In this document: positions 37,103-48,807 of the stretch, in pieces
How the letters are laid out: each line of letters begins with the position of its first letter
Position numbering within the stretch: the stretch's first letter is position 1
From: Luzula sylvatica
Lineage: Eukaryota; Streptophyta; Magnoliopsida; Poales; Juncaceae
NCBI GenBank assembly: GCA_946800325.1
Contig: OX326960.1
Location: forward strand, 56,256,855 to 56,320,854
Direction: 5' to 3'
Length of the DNA stretch: 64,000 bases
The notes under the pieces: generated by a model
Databases searched by the model: none
What the model was told of the DNA's origin: nothing
The model's input: the letters and a program-made list of their open reading frames with translations, nothing else
Made by a program: the position numbers and the translations under genes

Positions 37103-39178
37103 TCTATATACTAATGCAAAGGGATTTGCTGCCTCCTGGTGCAGCCACGTCACCAGGGGCCTATTCGTAAAAAAAAAATATTTTTTTTATATTTTGGTCC
37201 TTTTTCATTTACAAATTGGTCCTTTTTTCGAGAAAAAAAATTACATTTTTGTCCTTTTTTTTTACATTTTGGTCCTTTATATTTGCATTTTGGCCCTTCG
37301 AAGTTTTGAAATTTACATTTTAGTCCAGGGGCCTCAAATTGGTTCTGTTTTTTAAAAAAAATTACATTTTGGTCCTTCTTTATCACATTTCGGTCCTTTA
37401 TATTTGCATTTTGGTCCTTTTTTTTACATTTTGGTCCTTTATATTTGCATTTTGGCCCTTCGAAGTTTTGAAATTTACATTTTAGTCCAGGCAGCCACGT
37501 CACCAGGGGCCTATATGTAAAAACAAATATTTTTTTTACATTTTGGTCCTTTTTTATTTAGATATTGGTCCTTTTTTTAAAAAAAAATTTACATTTTGGT
37601 CCTTTTTTACATTTTGGTCCTTTATATTTGCATTTTGGTCCTTCGAAATTTTAATATTCACATTTTGGTCCAGGGGCATCAAATTGGTCCTGTTTTTTAA
37701 AAATAATTACATTTTGGTCCTTTTTATCACATTTCGGTCCTTTATATTTGCATTTTGGTCCTTCGAAGTTTTAAAATTTACATTTTGGTCCTTTATTATT
37801 TTTCTTGCCTGGTGCAGCCACGTCACCAGGGGCCTATTTGTAAAAAAAATTTATTTTTTTTACATTTTGGTCCTTTTAGATTTACAAATTGGTCCTTTTT
37901 TCGAAATTTTTTTACATTTTGGTCCTTTTTTATTTACAAATTGGTCCTTTTTTCGAAAAAAAATTACATTTTGGTCCTTTTTTTCCTCATTTTGGTCCTT
38001 AATATTTGCATTTTGGCCCTTCGAAGTTTTGAAATTTACATTTTAGTCCAGGGGCCTCAAATTGGTCATATTTTAAAAAAAAAATTATATTTTTGTCCTT
38101 TTTTCACATTTTGGTCCTTTATATTTGCATTTTTGTCCTCCGAAGTTTTAAAATTTACATTTTGGTCCTTTATTATTTTTCTTGAAAAACTAAAATAAAA
38201 TTATAATAAGTTGAACAATATTAATAAAAGAACAGCTTGCAAATATTTAAAAATAAAATATCACAAAACTATTAAAAAATACATAAAAAGAAAACTAAAA
38301 TAAAAAATAGATGTTTAAATAGATATTTTCTATGAATATATTTGCAAGGTGTTTACTTATTATCATTTAATGTTAGTTTTTTTATGAATAAAGAATGTAA
38401 TATTAAAATTATATAAACAAAATATGTAATAATTTAAATTTTTTTAAATCACTACGTGTTAAGAAGTGTTTATGAATTTTCTTACAATTAATAAAAAATA
38501 ACAAAAATAAGTTTTAATTATTACATATGAGATTTGGAGGGTATTTTGGAAAAAAAAAATTAACATCATCCATTAGGAGTATTTTAAAATAAAAGTTTGG
38601 TAAAGAGTTTTTTTTTTTGGGAGTTTACGAAAAGATAGAGAATTTTTTATAATATCCAAAAAAAATTAGGGGGTTAAAAATATACCAAATCATGGATGTG
38701 CGAATAATCATGACATAATTTAAATTAAAGATTCAAACGAAACGGTTAGCGATGACATCGTCAAACTTTGTTGTTGGCTGACCACACAAAGGACGAAAAA
38801 TATTTGTGCTAAATATGTAGCGAAATTAAAGATTTGTGAAATTAAAAACACTCTTTTTTTCAGCAATGTTTTCTGAACTATTATGTTCTTAATAAATTTC
38901 ATGACGACTCATTCGTTCTTTTTCCTTATTTTACTTATGAAGTATAAAATATAGACAATTTTTTTAGCAATAACCGTTTGAATTATTCAAGAAATCCGGC
39001 TCTTAAAATTTTCAAACGATTTTTGCTACAAAATTTCACTCGCACACAACACACTAAATTACACATATAATAATGATTACAAAAAGAAAGTCACATACAC
39101 AAAACGAACAACAATTTTTTTCAACTACATTACTTATAAACCCGAACAGCCCCGCGCAATTGCGCGGGGTAATGCTAG
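37103..39178 (+). mobile_element. Non-autonomous Helitron with both termini
   Basis: The 5' end is TCTATATACTAATGCAAAGG preceded by A (37102). The 3' end has the perfect GC hairpin CCCCGCGCAATTGCGCGGGG (39150-39169), then TAATG-CTAG, followed by T (39179). A TC start, a hairpin ~8 nt from a CTAG end, and A/T flanks without target duplication define a plant Helitron. The 2076 bp element encodes no Rep/helicase. Its first half is a T-rich minisatellite (37150-38190) and the rest is AT-rich filler. Confidence 0.85.
37150..38190 (+). repeat. ATTTTGGTCCTT minisatellite inside the Helitron
   Basis: Irregular tandem repeats of TTTACATTTTGGTCCTTTTT and TTTGCATTTTGGTCCTT(C) are interrupted by a recurring GCAGCCACGTCACCAGGGGC block (near 37141, 37493 and 37815) and by CAGGGGCCTCAAATTGGT blocks. 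Long open frames rich in Phe-Trp-Ser-Phe across it are artefacts of the repeat. Confidence 0.9.
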
Positions 39179-39703
39179 TTCTTTATCAAGCGATTCTGAA
39201 CACTGGTCACAAATAACTATTGAGTTCCTTTTTTAGGTATAATTGCATGAATGCATTCATCCGCGAGAATTGTTATAGTTAATTAGTATGGTACCGAGCC
39301 GTAGATACAAAATGATTACATGCATGCATTTGGTTCTGAAAAGCATTAGAAAATTTTCAAAATTATTCGCAACTCAAAACTACATACATAATGCATATGC
39401 ATATCTCAGTTCTCTAATTGTATAGATACATAATTACATGACGACCTATATACATAGATACATAATTACATGACCAACTACACCTATAATTACGTTCCCT
39501 AATTGTATACATACAAAATAATTACATAGACCAACTACACCTATAATTACATTCCCTAATTGTACACATACAAAATAATTACATGACCAACTACACCTAT
39601 ACACGGACATACATAATTCCTAATTGTATACATACAAATATTTATATGATCAATTATCTGATGAATTAAACCTATATACAATTATACATACATAGTACAA
39701 AAA

Positions 39704-40595
39704 TTAAAGAATGTCCTCAAGCGTGTGGATATCACCCCACCCGTCTTCATAGATGTACCAAAAGTTGCATCCTGCAATGAAAAAATGATTGTTCAGAATC
39801 ACTTGGTATTGTGGAAAACTAGAGGGGTATGTGTGAAAAATACACTAATTTACATAGGAACTTGATTTTCAAAAAAGTAACTGATATCGCACTTGAGTAA
39901 AATGTAAAAAAAAAAGTTTTTGATATAGATGAATAAAAATATGACTTACGAAGATGAATTCCAGCTTCGAGTTTATCTAATCCTAAGCTTGTTCCATATT
40001 CTGAAATCAATAGTAAGAAGAAAGTTTTATGTGTAAATAGATATTTTTGACAGTATGCCTTTTATGACATTTATCATGATGACACGCAAGGTTTAGACTT
40101 TAGGGTTTACGATTTGATTTTGTGTAATTGAGCGATTTGGGGATAAATTGGTGTAATTACTAATTGAGGCTTTATATGTGATTTTGGAGTAAATTGGGAT
40201 ATATTGGTTCTGAAATCAATAAATTAGAACTGAAGTTGAACAATTATTACTAAAATCGACAAATATAACTGAAATTGAGAAATTTGAACTGAAATCAATT
40301 TGGGTTTTCTCACCACAATAGTAGAAGAAGGAATGATGAGCCGTGCAAGTGTTTTCTCAGTGAGAAAGGCGGGGAAATTTTGTCTTTCTCTCGTTTCAAC
40401 TATAGAAGAAGGGTTATTCGCGTTAGTGTGTCGCTGAGTAAGGCTTTCCTCAATGCTTGAAGAAGGAACTAGGTTTAGTATTACCTCAACGCTTGAAGAA
40501 GGAAGGGGCGCCTACAACATCACTGGAAGAAGGGTTTCGGGCCTCACAGATCGCTTTATCATCTCGCCTCCCTCGATTTTTCTTCGCGGCGCCAT
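39704..40595 (-). pseudogene. Unrecognised gene remnant with at least two spliced exons
   Basis: Two exons at 40000-39950 and 39771-39704 join in frame across a GT-AG intron to read EYGTSLGLDKLEAGIHLR followed by CNFWYIYEDGWGDIHTLEDI, Leu and stop. Further upstream a minus-strand frame begins MAPRRKIEGGEMIKR (40595) but meets a stop after 27 codons. The same frame then stays open for 95 more codons (40511-40224) with three or four repeats of a PSS(S/T)(V/I)E-like motif. The codon-like second half suggests a real gene or captured fragment, while the internal stop suggests decay. The family is not recognised. Confidence 0.35.
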
Positions 40596-40629
40596 TGCTA
40601 GGAGAGGCGGGCGACCTACATGTCATGAC

Positions 40630-41090
40630 CCGAGGGGTGTGAGAGAATATTAAATAGTGGAGGGATCAATTTGCAAAATTACCAATTTCCAATAAAGAGT
40701 GTTTTTCTTCTTTGGTGTATGAATCCGATCTACTCCGAGTCTGTATGAATCCAGATTAGGAAATATTTGGGTACTTAAGGACATGGTTAGGGAGAGAGAG
40801 AGAATTCAATATGTGAGATTGATTTGTAATCATAGTTCTTGCTGTAAGAACTTATGGATCTGGCATTTCGCCCATCCATATACAATATCAATTCTATCTT
40901 GTTTCTTTCAAATTGAATTACAAATTGTTGTTAATTGTTGAGATTGTGAAATTGAAGTAAGGATTCGGCTTCAAACCTTACACTTCACTGCTCTGGTTCG
41001 AACAAACATGGAAGGAACAAAGATGGAGGAATCAGTTATCACAAGACGGAAAGAACAAACAACTAGATAAACATTACCGTACCGTGTTTT
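40630..41090 (+). mobile_element. Possible LTR fragment
   Basis: A stretch with a GAGAGAGAGAGAATTC leader, TTCTATCTTGTTTCTTTC, then AATTGTTGTTAATTG and a short frame starting MEGTKMEESVITRRK resembles the 3' part of a copia LTR and the beginning of an internal region. No paired LTR, primer-binding site or target duplication was found. Confidence 0.25.
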
Positions 41091-41269
41091 CTTCAGTATG
41101 GATTTTGATGCCATGCGACACTTAATACTGGCTTAGGTACCAAAGGGGTGGGACTTAAGTAGGTTAGCATATTTGATTCAAAGACCAAAATATATATGAA
41201 TACTAACAAGAATTCATAAAAATAATTCAAAAAATAATTCAAAGATCAAAATATACTATTAAAATTATC

Positions 41270-41647
41270 AAAATATAATATTGAAAATGCATTATTTTAT
41301 TCTCAATTTTAACTATGTTAACATATTTGATCTATCAGTATATTTTGTTAATTTGAATAGTATATCTTGTTAGTTTCATCAGTATATTTTGCAAGCGTGG
41401 ATTTTTTTTTTTGGATTCTCCTTAGCAAACCTGTATATATATGCTAAAAAAAATCCACAAAAAATCCAAAAAATTAGCAAAATATACTGTTGAAAATATA
41501 TTATTTTATTTTTAATTTTAGCCATGTTAACATGTTGGATTCAACAATATATTTTGTTCATTTAAATAGTATATTTTGTTAATTTTATTAGTATATTTTG
41601 CCTGCGTGAATTTTTTTTGAATTCTTTTTTTGGATTCTCCTTAGAAA

Positions 41648-41650
<3 letters not shown>
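41270..41650. repeat. ~200 bp diverged tandem duplication
   Basis: Two adjacent copies share AAAATATACT(A/G)TT, the TTATTTTATT...AATTTTA block, GTATATTTTG(C/T) and TTTTTGGATTCTCCTTAG(C/A)AAAC. They cover about 41270-41437 and 41475-41650. The second ends at the GT microsatellite. Confidence 0.6.

Positions 41651-41710
<60 letters not shown>
41651..41710. repeat. (GT)n-(AT)n microsatellite
   Basis: About 50 bp of uninterrupted GT followed by a short TATATATATA run. Confidence 0.95.
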
Positions 41711-41711
<1 letters not shown>

Positions 41712-41941
41712 TTGAAAAAAAAATACAAATACAAAAGATGTATATAATATCCGATATATACAATTTGTAACATAATATTCGACAAAATATATATAATATA
41801 ATAATCGAAAATATTAATATCTTTTGATAGAGAAAGATGACTTATTATAGAAAACTTATAAATTAATGATAAAAAACAAAAACAAGAAAAGAATACGTGC
41901 AAAATTAATTTATCAAACAAATAAATAATAACAAATCATAA

Positions 41942-42262
41942 AGGCTTGTTCGGCAACATGGAATTAGAGTGGAATAGTGGAAGATAGTGGAAGAAATCAT
42001 TTTATTCTGCCGAACAAGGTTGAAAGAAAATGGAATAAAGTGGTTTAACTCTATTCCATGGAGGAGGTGGAAGAGTGGAAGAAGATGGAATAGAAGATTT
42101 TTTCTCTTCTTCTCTCTCATCTTTCCCAATAAAAAATATTAATTTCATTTTTACTTCCACTCTTCCAAAATTTAATCTACCGAACATCCTTGGAATAAAA
42201 TAGAATTAGTTTTCTTCCACTCTTCCACTCTTCCATTAATCCATGTGTTGCCGAACGGGTAC
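41942..42262. mobile_element. MITE with TTCGGCAACA terminal repeats (copy 1)
   Basis: The ends read GGCTTGTTCGGCAACATGGA and, inverted, CATGTGTTGCCGAACGGGTA. The ~320 bp body shows TTCTCTTCTTCTCT and CCAATAAAAAATATTA, also found in the copy at 52936. It is non-coding. The target duplication is not clear. Confidence 0.75.
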
Positions 42263-44332
42263 TTACGAATATATCTATTGTGGGTTTCATAGCACACAAA
42301 GCCAGAACATGGTTGGAATATTTGTTTTTGTTTTATTGTACATTTCATGAATGAGAATAATTGAACTTAGGTGCAACCTATTGTGCCACGAATGAATTGG
42401 ACATTGAGCTAAACTCAATTATATTTTCGAACATTATATGGTATTAATTTTTTATATTTTTTAATGTTATGTTATTAATTTTGTCGAATATTATGTTCCA
42501 AATTGTATATATAGGATATTATATACAATCTTTTATATTTGTATATTTTTTCCAAATATTATATATCAAATTGTTTCAAAATATATTTATTATTCAATTT
42601 TTTTTTAATGTGTATAATGTATGAATAATAATACGGGTGCAAATTGGAATCCTATAACATACAAAATTATTAAAAAGTTTCTCTCGACATTTGAAAAATT
42701 AAGAGATTTGCTAATTAAAATTTTCAGACTTAAAAGTGCTCGAATTTTCAAATGTTGTCCATTTTGATTTTTGAAAAATTGAGAGTGTTATTTCATAAAA
42801 TATCAAACTTTGTTGGCTATTTTGGTTATTTGGAAACTTATCTAATTTATATAACAAAATTCTCCTTATATATTTATATATTATTCTATCATAAAATATT
42901 ACAAAACTCACATGAATTTATTTATTAAAATAATATTCTAAAATATTCTTTTAATATATTTTTTATTTTAAACCTATTTTTACAATTTTATCTATATTTA
43001 ACAATAAATAGTATTGAAAAATTCGACTCTATGATCCGATTTCGTAAGCATGTATTATTTTTAAGTACTAATTTGAATTCGTATTAGTTGAATTTGTTCT
43101 TACAATGTTTGTCAATTTTTAAAATATTTTATTATATTTTTTCTATTTTTATATCAATGTTTTACCAAAAAAATCGATTTTTCAGTCGATTTGACTGGCC
43201 GAGTCCAAGTCTGATTCCATGCTTAAAAACCTTATATTTACCTCAACTCTTTGGAAACGACTCTGAACTTTTAATTTTTGAAATATTATTTCATATCCTG
43301 CTAATGCTAAACATATATCCACATAGAAAACATCGCGATTAAAAAATGAAGACCAGACCTGGACCTGAATTTACAGTGATTTGGATCAATTAGATCTACA
43401 ATTCTAATTTCCGTCCATAAACGTCATCTTTTTAATAACAAAAGTCTTCATGAGATAGCGACCCATGAAGAATCGACAAATCATATGATGGTATATAGAA
43501 AGAAGATCTGAGAGGAAATAAAATGAAAGAAAAAAAAAACAGCACTCTCCCTGACAAAAGGCCAGATCTTTTCTCAGGTAATTCAGCTGAAAGAAAGGGG
43601 GGAGGTTCACCAAAACAGGCTGGCTTTGACACCAGCAATTTGCCATGTGGATTCATTTGAGAGTCCAATAGTCTTTTTTGGCCTGAGAGAGAGAGAGCAT
43701 GGGAAGTGGAGCCTTAAAAGGACATGCACTAATTGAAATATAGGTCATTAATTAATAACTGGCTGGTTAATTAGATGAAAGGGCACGTTTAATTTATGAA
43801 CATTTTGAGGTCTCTGAATCTGGTAACTTTAATTCTGGCAGTGAAATGACCTGTTTTCAATAATGAAGGATTACTTGTATGGCATATAAGGATTCAAATC
43901 ATTAAGATTGGAGTCATATTATAACAATCACATAATTACTTGTTATATATATTATATATATATGTTGTACGGTTCCAAAAGATTAACTGGTAGATCTAGT
44001 TTTGCTACATAGTACACAGACCAGGTGCCAAATTTTCAGTGTCTTTTAGTGATTATTTGTTCTAGACATGAACCTGAAGTTAATTATTAAAACAGGGTTA
44101 ATTTTAAGTTGCATGCATGTATATAAATTGGCCAGCTTAAGTGTACACAGTAATAAAACAGTTAAGTAACATGTATAAATATTAAATCTAGATTTATAAT
44201 TTTTATGATGAGGTCCACAAGTAAAAATTATGGGAATGTACCCACACAGACACAGTAGGTACTGCAATTAAATCATAAAGATCGATCTAGAGTCTAGAGT
44301 CTAGACTAGCTAGCTCTAGTACTATAAGATAG
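42263..44332. other. Intergenic upstream of MIR396 copy 3
   Basis: Mostly AT-rich. The block 43400-43740 is less AT-biased, with words such as CCAAAACAGGCTGGC and a GAGAGAGAGAG run, and could be distal promoter of the MIR396 at 44.4 kb. No open frame with recognisable protein. Confidence 0.35.
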
Positions 44333-44340
44333 TCCCCCTA
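44333..44340 (+). promoter_or_regulatory. TATA box of MIR396 copy 3
   Basis: TATAAGAT ~70 bp upstream of the mature miR396, followed by CT-rich leader (CTCTCGTCTCTCCCC). Expected start of transcription is near 44365. Confidence 0.5.
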
Positions 44341-44396
44341 GCTACCTCTCGTCTCTCCCCTCACAGTCACAGTCACACCCTCTTCAGAGAGACTCT

Positions 44397-44506
44397 TCAT
44401 CCATTTCCACAGCTTTCTTGAACTGTGGCGTATGTTGAATTTAGATTCGTGAAGCTAGGCAGGCATTCTGTTAAATAGTTCAAGATAGCTGTGGGAATGC
44501 ATGGTG
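44397..44506 (+). ncRNA. MIR396: MIR396 precursor, copy 3
   Basis: The mature TTCCACAGCTTTCTTGAACTG is at 44405-44425 and the star GTTCAAGATAGCTGTGGGAAT at 44478-44498. They pair over 21 nt with few mismatches, and the base of the stem continues through CCAT/ATGG. The loop is ~52 nt. The mature sequence is identical to copy 1 but the star and loop differ, so this is a separate old duplicate rather than a recent copy. Confidence 0.95.
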
Positions 44507-45161
44507 GGACTCTACCTAGTTACACAACTTTGTAAGTAAGTTTTCAAGTGTGATTCATGATCAATTAATATACTCCACATGCATATATGGTAAGTTGTGC
44601 CCTTTCTCCCCTTTTCCATTCTGGTAAACTACCTTGCCACTTTTATTTTATTTTTTGCTTTTAGTTAGGTTATAGTTCTTCTTGTTTCCAGCTTATACTG
44701 GAAATAAGGTAATTCGCCCATGTATGATTTGGTGGAAAAGAATTATATACATAATTTGTCCTTGCATTTCACCAAAATGTATTATGTTCACGTCATCAAG
44801 AATGTAGGAGGAAAATTGGAATATGTCCAACATTTTCATTCATATAAAGTACCAGTTAGAACTCAGGAGGCTTAATTTAATAATTTTATTTTATTCTCTT
44901 TTCCAAGTCTCACGGATACATTGTTTTTCATATTTCGTTAACACAAAGAAAAATGACAATAAAATATGAACTTACTATCTCGTGCCAACTAGAATATATA
45001 ATCATTGACAAGGCATCAATGGCTTGATTAGTTAGGGATCTTCCTAATAAGAGACGAGAAAAATTCATCTTATTTTTTTTGACACAATAATTTCACAACG
45101 GCACGCAAACCTAACGAATACACGCAAACCTCCCTAAATAAATGCAATAACATCAAACAAA
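44507..45161. other. Intergenic
   Basis: 3' flank of MIR396 copy 3 and 3' flank of the galactosyltransferase-like gene. Nothing further seen. Confidence 0.5.
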
Positions 45162-47732
45162 TCACAACTCAATAACTACTTTGTGGACTCTATCCTTTGG
45201 CAAGTCCTCCAATTGAATCGCCACCAATCCGCTCGAAGAATCATAACCAAACTCGATCTCACTCGAACCCAATGTGCATTTCCTAGGTTCAACCGAAGAA
45301 TAAGCTCCAAATCTCCCACAACCCTTCACTTCCATACAAACCATACCAACACCTTCAAATCCAGGAAAGGAATTCCCATTTTCTCGTGCGACCAAATCGG
45401 AACCAACTTCTAACAACTTAACTCCCCCTAAAAGATGGTATTCGAGGCTTTCAATCGCTGCACCTCCATTATACATATCAACCAAACCAAGAGGCGCAAA
45501 TCTATATCCCAAACCCAAATCCTTGATCGGCGAGACGGTAAATATATCGTGCTCTAAAACCTTCAACGAAACTGGCAGGGAAGTCTCACGGGACAATACA
45601 ATGATGTCAGCAGTACCGTACCGATACGCGGCACAATCTCCATTCCAATCTGAATCAGTCGAGGCTTCTGAAATGAGATGAACATCATTTCCCTTCACCG
45701 CACAAGTGAGAGCCGCGGCGCCAGTTTGGTGAAATATATTCTTCTTCTCCACCGAACTCCACGCCGCCCCTTGGCAGTTATACACTCCAAGTACACCCGT
45801 GTACTTGTTCATGTTCCATATCTTCAACAAACTATACACACACAAAATAACAAAACATTATGAACCATAATAGAAACCAATTAGAAAAATTAAGAGATTA
45901 TGAATTACACTTACCTAACACCATCACGAGTAGGGTCAGTGAAAAGGCAGTCTTTAGTGGGTCTACCAGGTAAACGGGCACGCAGAATGGATCCGTCAGG
46001 TAAAACCATTTTCCTCAACAACTCGAAGTTGTGCTTTCCAGGTTTATCACTAATTTACAAACATAGATAAATAAATTAATAATTTTACCACACAAATAAT
46101 TAACGTAATTAAATAAATTTACCTGACATATATGGGTCCACCACTTATGGCACGGGCCGAGCCGTGATAGTCCGCGGCAGGGTGGAGCGAATGAAACATG
46201 TCCCAATCTGGAAGCATGAATTCTCCGAGGAATATACTGTTATACGCTACCGAAGCAATATGTATCGTGTGCGAAACAGGGTCTCGAGGGTAGAAATCGT
46301 CAGAGGCTCTAACTATTGCCGTTTGCTTCGAACAGTACAATGCGTCAGTGTTATGGCTCATGCAAGCGATGATCCCATTGTCAGGGAAATTTTTCGAGAC
46401 GGATGCGTCCAACGCTTGATGAAACTGCTTCGTGATCCGTACTCGTCCGCCCAATCCAGATCCGAGCGTCTCCAATATGCACTGCACGTCCACTTTCACT
46501 CCGTCGACGCCACATGTAGATAAATACGCGTGCAATTCGTTGTAGAACTCGTACACGTTCTTTGGATCGACTAATCCTAGCCCTTGGATCGTGAGGACGT
46601 CGGTTTTCATACCCGGTTCGTTTGTGAGGACGCTTGGTGAGACTTTCGGGTACTGCATTTGGGACCCGTATGATTCCATGCCGACTACTCCGGGTCTGAC
46701 GCCTCCCCAATAGCCGGTTATAGCGTGCCACACGTACACGTATTTCAACCCATATTTTTCTTTCGCGGTCTGTACGATCGATTTTATACCTATAGAAGGA
46801 TTCTCCTTGGTTTGGAATTTTTTATTTTCTTTTAAATCCGTTAGTCTGGAGAGAGGAGTTGCGTGTTCGGGTCCTGATTGGTCGGGTTCGGTTGATTGCC
46901 ACCCATCATCAATGATGACGAAACGAGGTGGGGTCCCACCGTCAGAGAGAGAATGTAAACCAGATTCGACTCCTTCTTGAGTCACGTCTTGGTAGAAAGC
47001 GTCCCAAGTACACCAACCGAAATAATCGACTATGCCTGGGAGTTTCTTATCGGTTCGGGTACGGAAAGTTTTTAAATGGGATTTGACGGCTGTAACCGCA
47101 CCCGTTATGGCCTCGAACGGGTCGGAGTTTTTGGTGGTCCCGATGAATAAAGCGTGAGTGGAGGAGGAGGAGAGGGTGTTGGAGTCGCCGCTTTCGATGC
47201 AGAGTTCGAGATTGTCGTCAGAGTTTCCTTGGAGAGAGGCTCGGAAGGGCCCGTCTGTCAGAGGTAGAAAGACGGTGTAGAATACGTCCTCTTGGTTTTC
47301 GTCTTGATTTGGTTTGGATTCGAGGAGAAGGAATTGGGTCTCGTGAGGGATTTCACACCCCTTCGAGCCCATCTTTTGTGCCATCCACCATAGCTTGAAT
47401 CGGAAGCATGCTACAAACCTCACGTCCCTATGAATATCAAATCAAAGCCCATCTATTTAAGATTGACGATTGCAAGGAAATTCAGATAAATTGATCAGCA
47501 CAAATCCTATAATATGGTTGATTTGTGGCTGAATTGCTTACATGAGAGTGCCAAGAGAGACCACATGCCGGCAATTAGGGTCCTCAAACTCAGCACCAAG
47601 AAATACGCCGTCCACTGGACCGGAGCTGACAGCTGAGGTGGAGAAAACCGAATCCGGTACATTGGAGAGCAGAGTGCGTCCCCGCACCAGTAGTTTCCTA
47701 TCAGAGATCTTAATCGAAGTAGTGATCGTCAT
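45162..47732 (-). CDS. Galactinol-sucrose galactosyltransferase / alkaline alpha-galactosidase (SIP1-RFS family, GH36)
   Basis: Four exons (47732-47542, 47427-46123, 46049-45915, 45831-45162) give 766 residues, the usual length (about 750-775) for Arabidopsis RFS1/RFS2/RFS6-type proteins. It starts [18 protein letters not shown] and carries family hallmarks [56 protein letters not shown] and [10 protein letters not shown]. By GH36 homology the nucleophile is Asp377 (KVDVQ) and the acid/base Asp lies at 440-441 (RASDD). Members without the long raffinose-synthase insertion, as here, are often alkaline alpha-galactosidases acting on raffinose-family oligosaccharides, so the substrate cannot be settled from sequence. 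No signal peptide, so presumably cytosolic. A 5' leader intron (about 47897-47802) is indicated, and a TATA box lies at 48108. Confidence 0.95.
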
Positions 47733-48107
47733 ATTATCTGCTTTCTCTTCTTCCCTCTTCTTCTCTTCTTCTTCTTCTTTCTCTAATAAACCAAAACCCT
47801 GTAAAACATCACAGCAAACCCATGATTAGTCGATGCTAAAGACTCAACTTTGTAATGAAATGGATAAGAACTAGGTTCGTTGAATCATTCAAGTTACCTT
47901 GCTTGCAAGAATGGACGGGGGGCGACCAATCCGAGAAGGCCGGGGGAAGCTAAATCAAATGAGAAAGAAGAAAAGATCAATGAAAGAAAACCCAATACAA
48001 AACTTGGATAAAGATGAAATGATGAAATGAATGATACCAAGATAATGATTTCTTTCTCTTTGAAGAGAAAACCGAAAACTTGGATTTAGAGGAGAAAAGA
48101 GGGAGTG

Positions 48108-48115
48108 TATTTATA
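48108..48115 (-). promoter_or_regulatory. TATA box of the RFS-like gene
   Basis: The minus strand reads TTGTATAAATACACTCC. It lies ~375 bp before the start codon, in keeping with a leader that contains an intron. Confidence 0.55.
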
Positions 48116-48121
48116 CAACTA

Positions 48122-48803
48122 CGAGCGGAGCAGCTCGTTACCATGGCGGTAAAACTACCCTCTCTCTCTTTCTCTCTCTCCCACTGGGCGTAAAATTACA
48201 CTTTGTCGTGTTATTATGATCTGGTTCTCTGTCCTGCTAGTTCCGAGGAGAGAGATAATTGGCTCGAGACTTCGGAAGAGACGAACTGCACGGGTTAATG
48301 GGTTGTGTTTCGTTCGGCTATTTGGATAGATCCAAAATCCGAGTTCAAAGGGACGAGAATGACACGTTGGATAAGAGTCATTAGTCAGGCTTTGACGTGG
48401 AGGATTTAGATAATAATTAGTTGTTTTGAATTTTTTATTGGTTGATTTTAGCGCTTAAGTTACCGCTAGTTGATTATTATTTATTTTTCTGAGGATATTC
48501 TTTTCGGAATATTCAATTATCCAATTTATATTTTATTATGAGTAATGATAGGGATCAAGAATTAGAGACCACGAATTGTCCACACCTGCCACGTGGCAGC
48601 TGTCGATTGGCTGCATTAAAGTTGTGCAAAAGATGCAGCCAATCGGCAGCTGTCACGTGGCAGGTGTGGGCAATTCGTGGTCTCTAATTCGTGGTCCCTG
48701 TCATTACTCTTTGATTATATCTTGTAAAAAATCAATAAATAACCTATGGATATTTCAGGAGAAAAATATTTAATGTGCTAATAAATAATAAATAATATTA
48801 TTA
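48122..48803 (-). repeat. RFS-gene promoter segment A, duplicated at 49868-50690
   Basis: Shared landmarks in order include CTCGTTACCATGGCGGTAAA, a CT-rich run, GACACGTTGGATAAGAGTC, GTTGATTATTATTT and CCTATGGATATTTCA. In this copy the homology is interrupted by a 170 bp MITE (48540-48709). It continues to about 48803, where a second MITE pair begins. Confidence 0.8.
48540..48709. mobile_element. 170 bp palindromic MITE with 9 bp target duplication (Mutator-like)
   Basis: An almost perfect inverted repeat from GAGTAATGATAGGGA to TCCCTGTCATTACTC, with GCAGCTGTC and CACGTGGCAG mirrored around the centre. It is flanked by TTTTATTAT and TTTGATTAT (9 bp, one mismatch). The paralogous segment at 50555-50563 has a single TTTGATTAT, that is, an empty site. 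A 9 bp duplication points to a Mutator-type origin. Confidence 0.8.
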
Positions 48804-48807
48804 AAGG

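Noticed and set aside
37077..38198. Long Phe/Trp-rich frames (FWSF repeats) on + and Lys-rich frames on -
   Set aside because: They are translations of the ATTTTGGTCCTT minisatellite inside a Helitron, with no codon signature beyond the repeat.
46164..46731. 119- and 116-codon frames overlapping the RFS-like gene
   Set aside because: Other-frame shadows of the conserved GH36 exon, lacking any domain.
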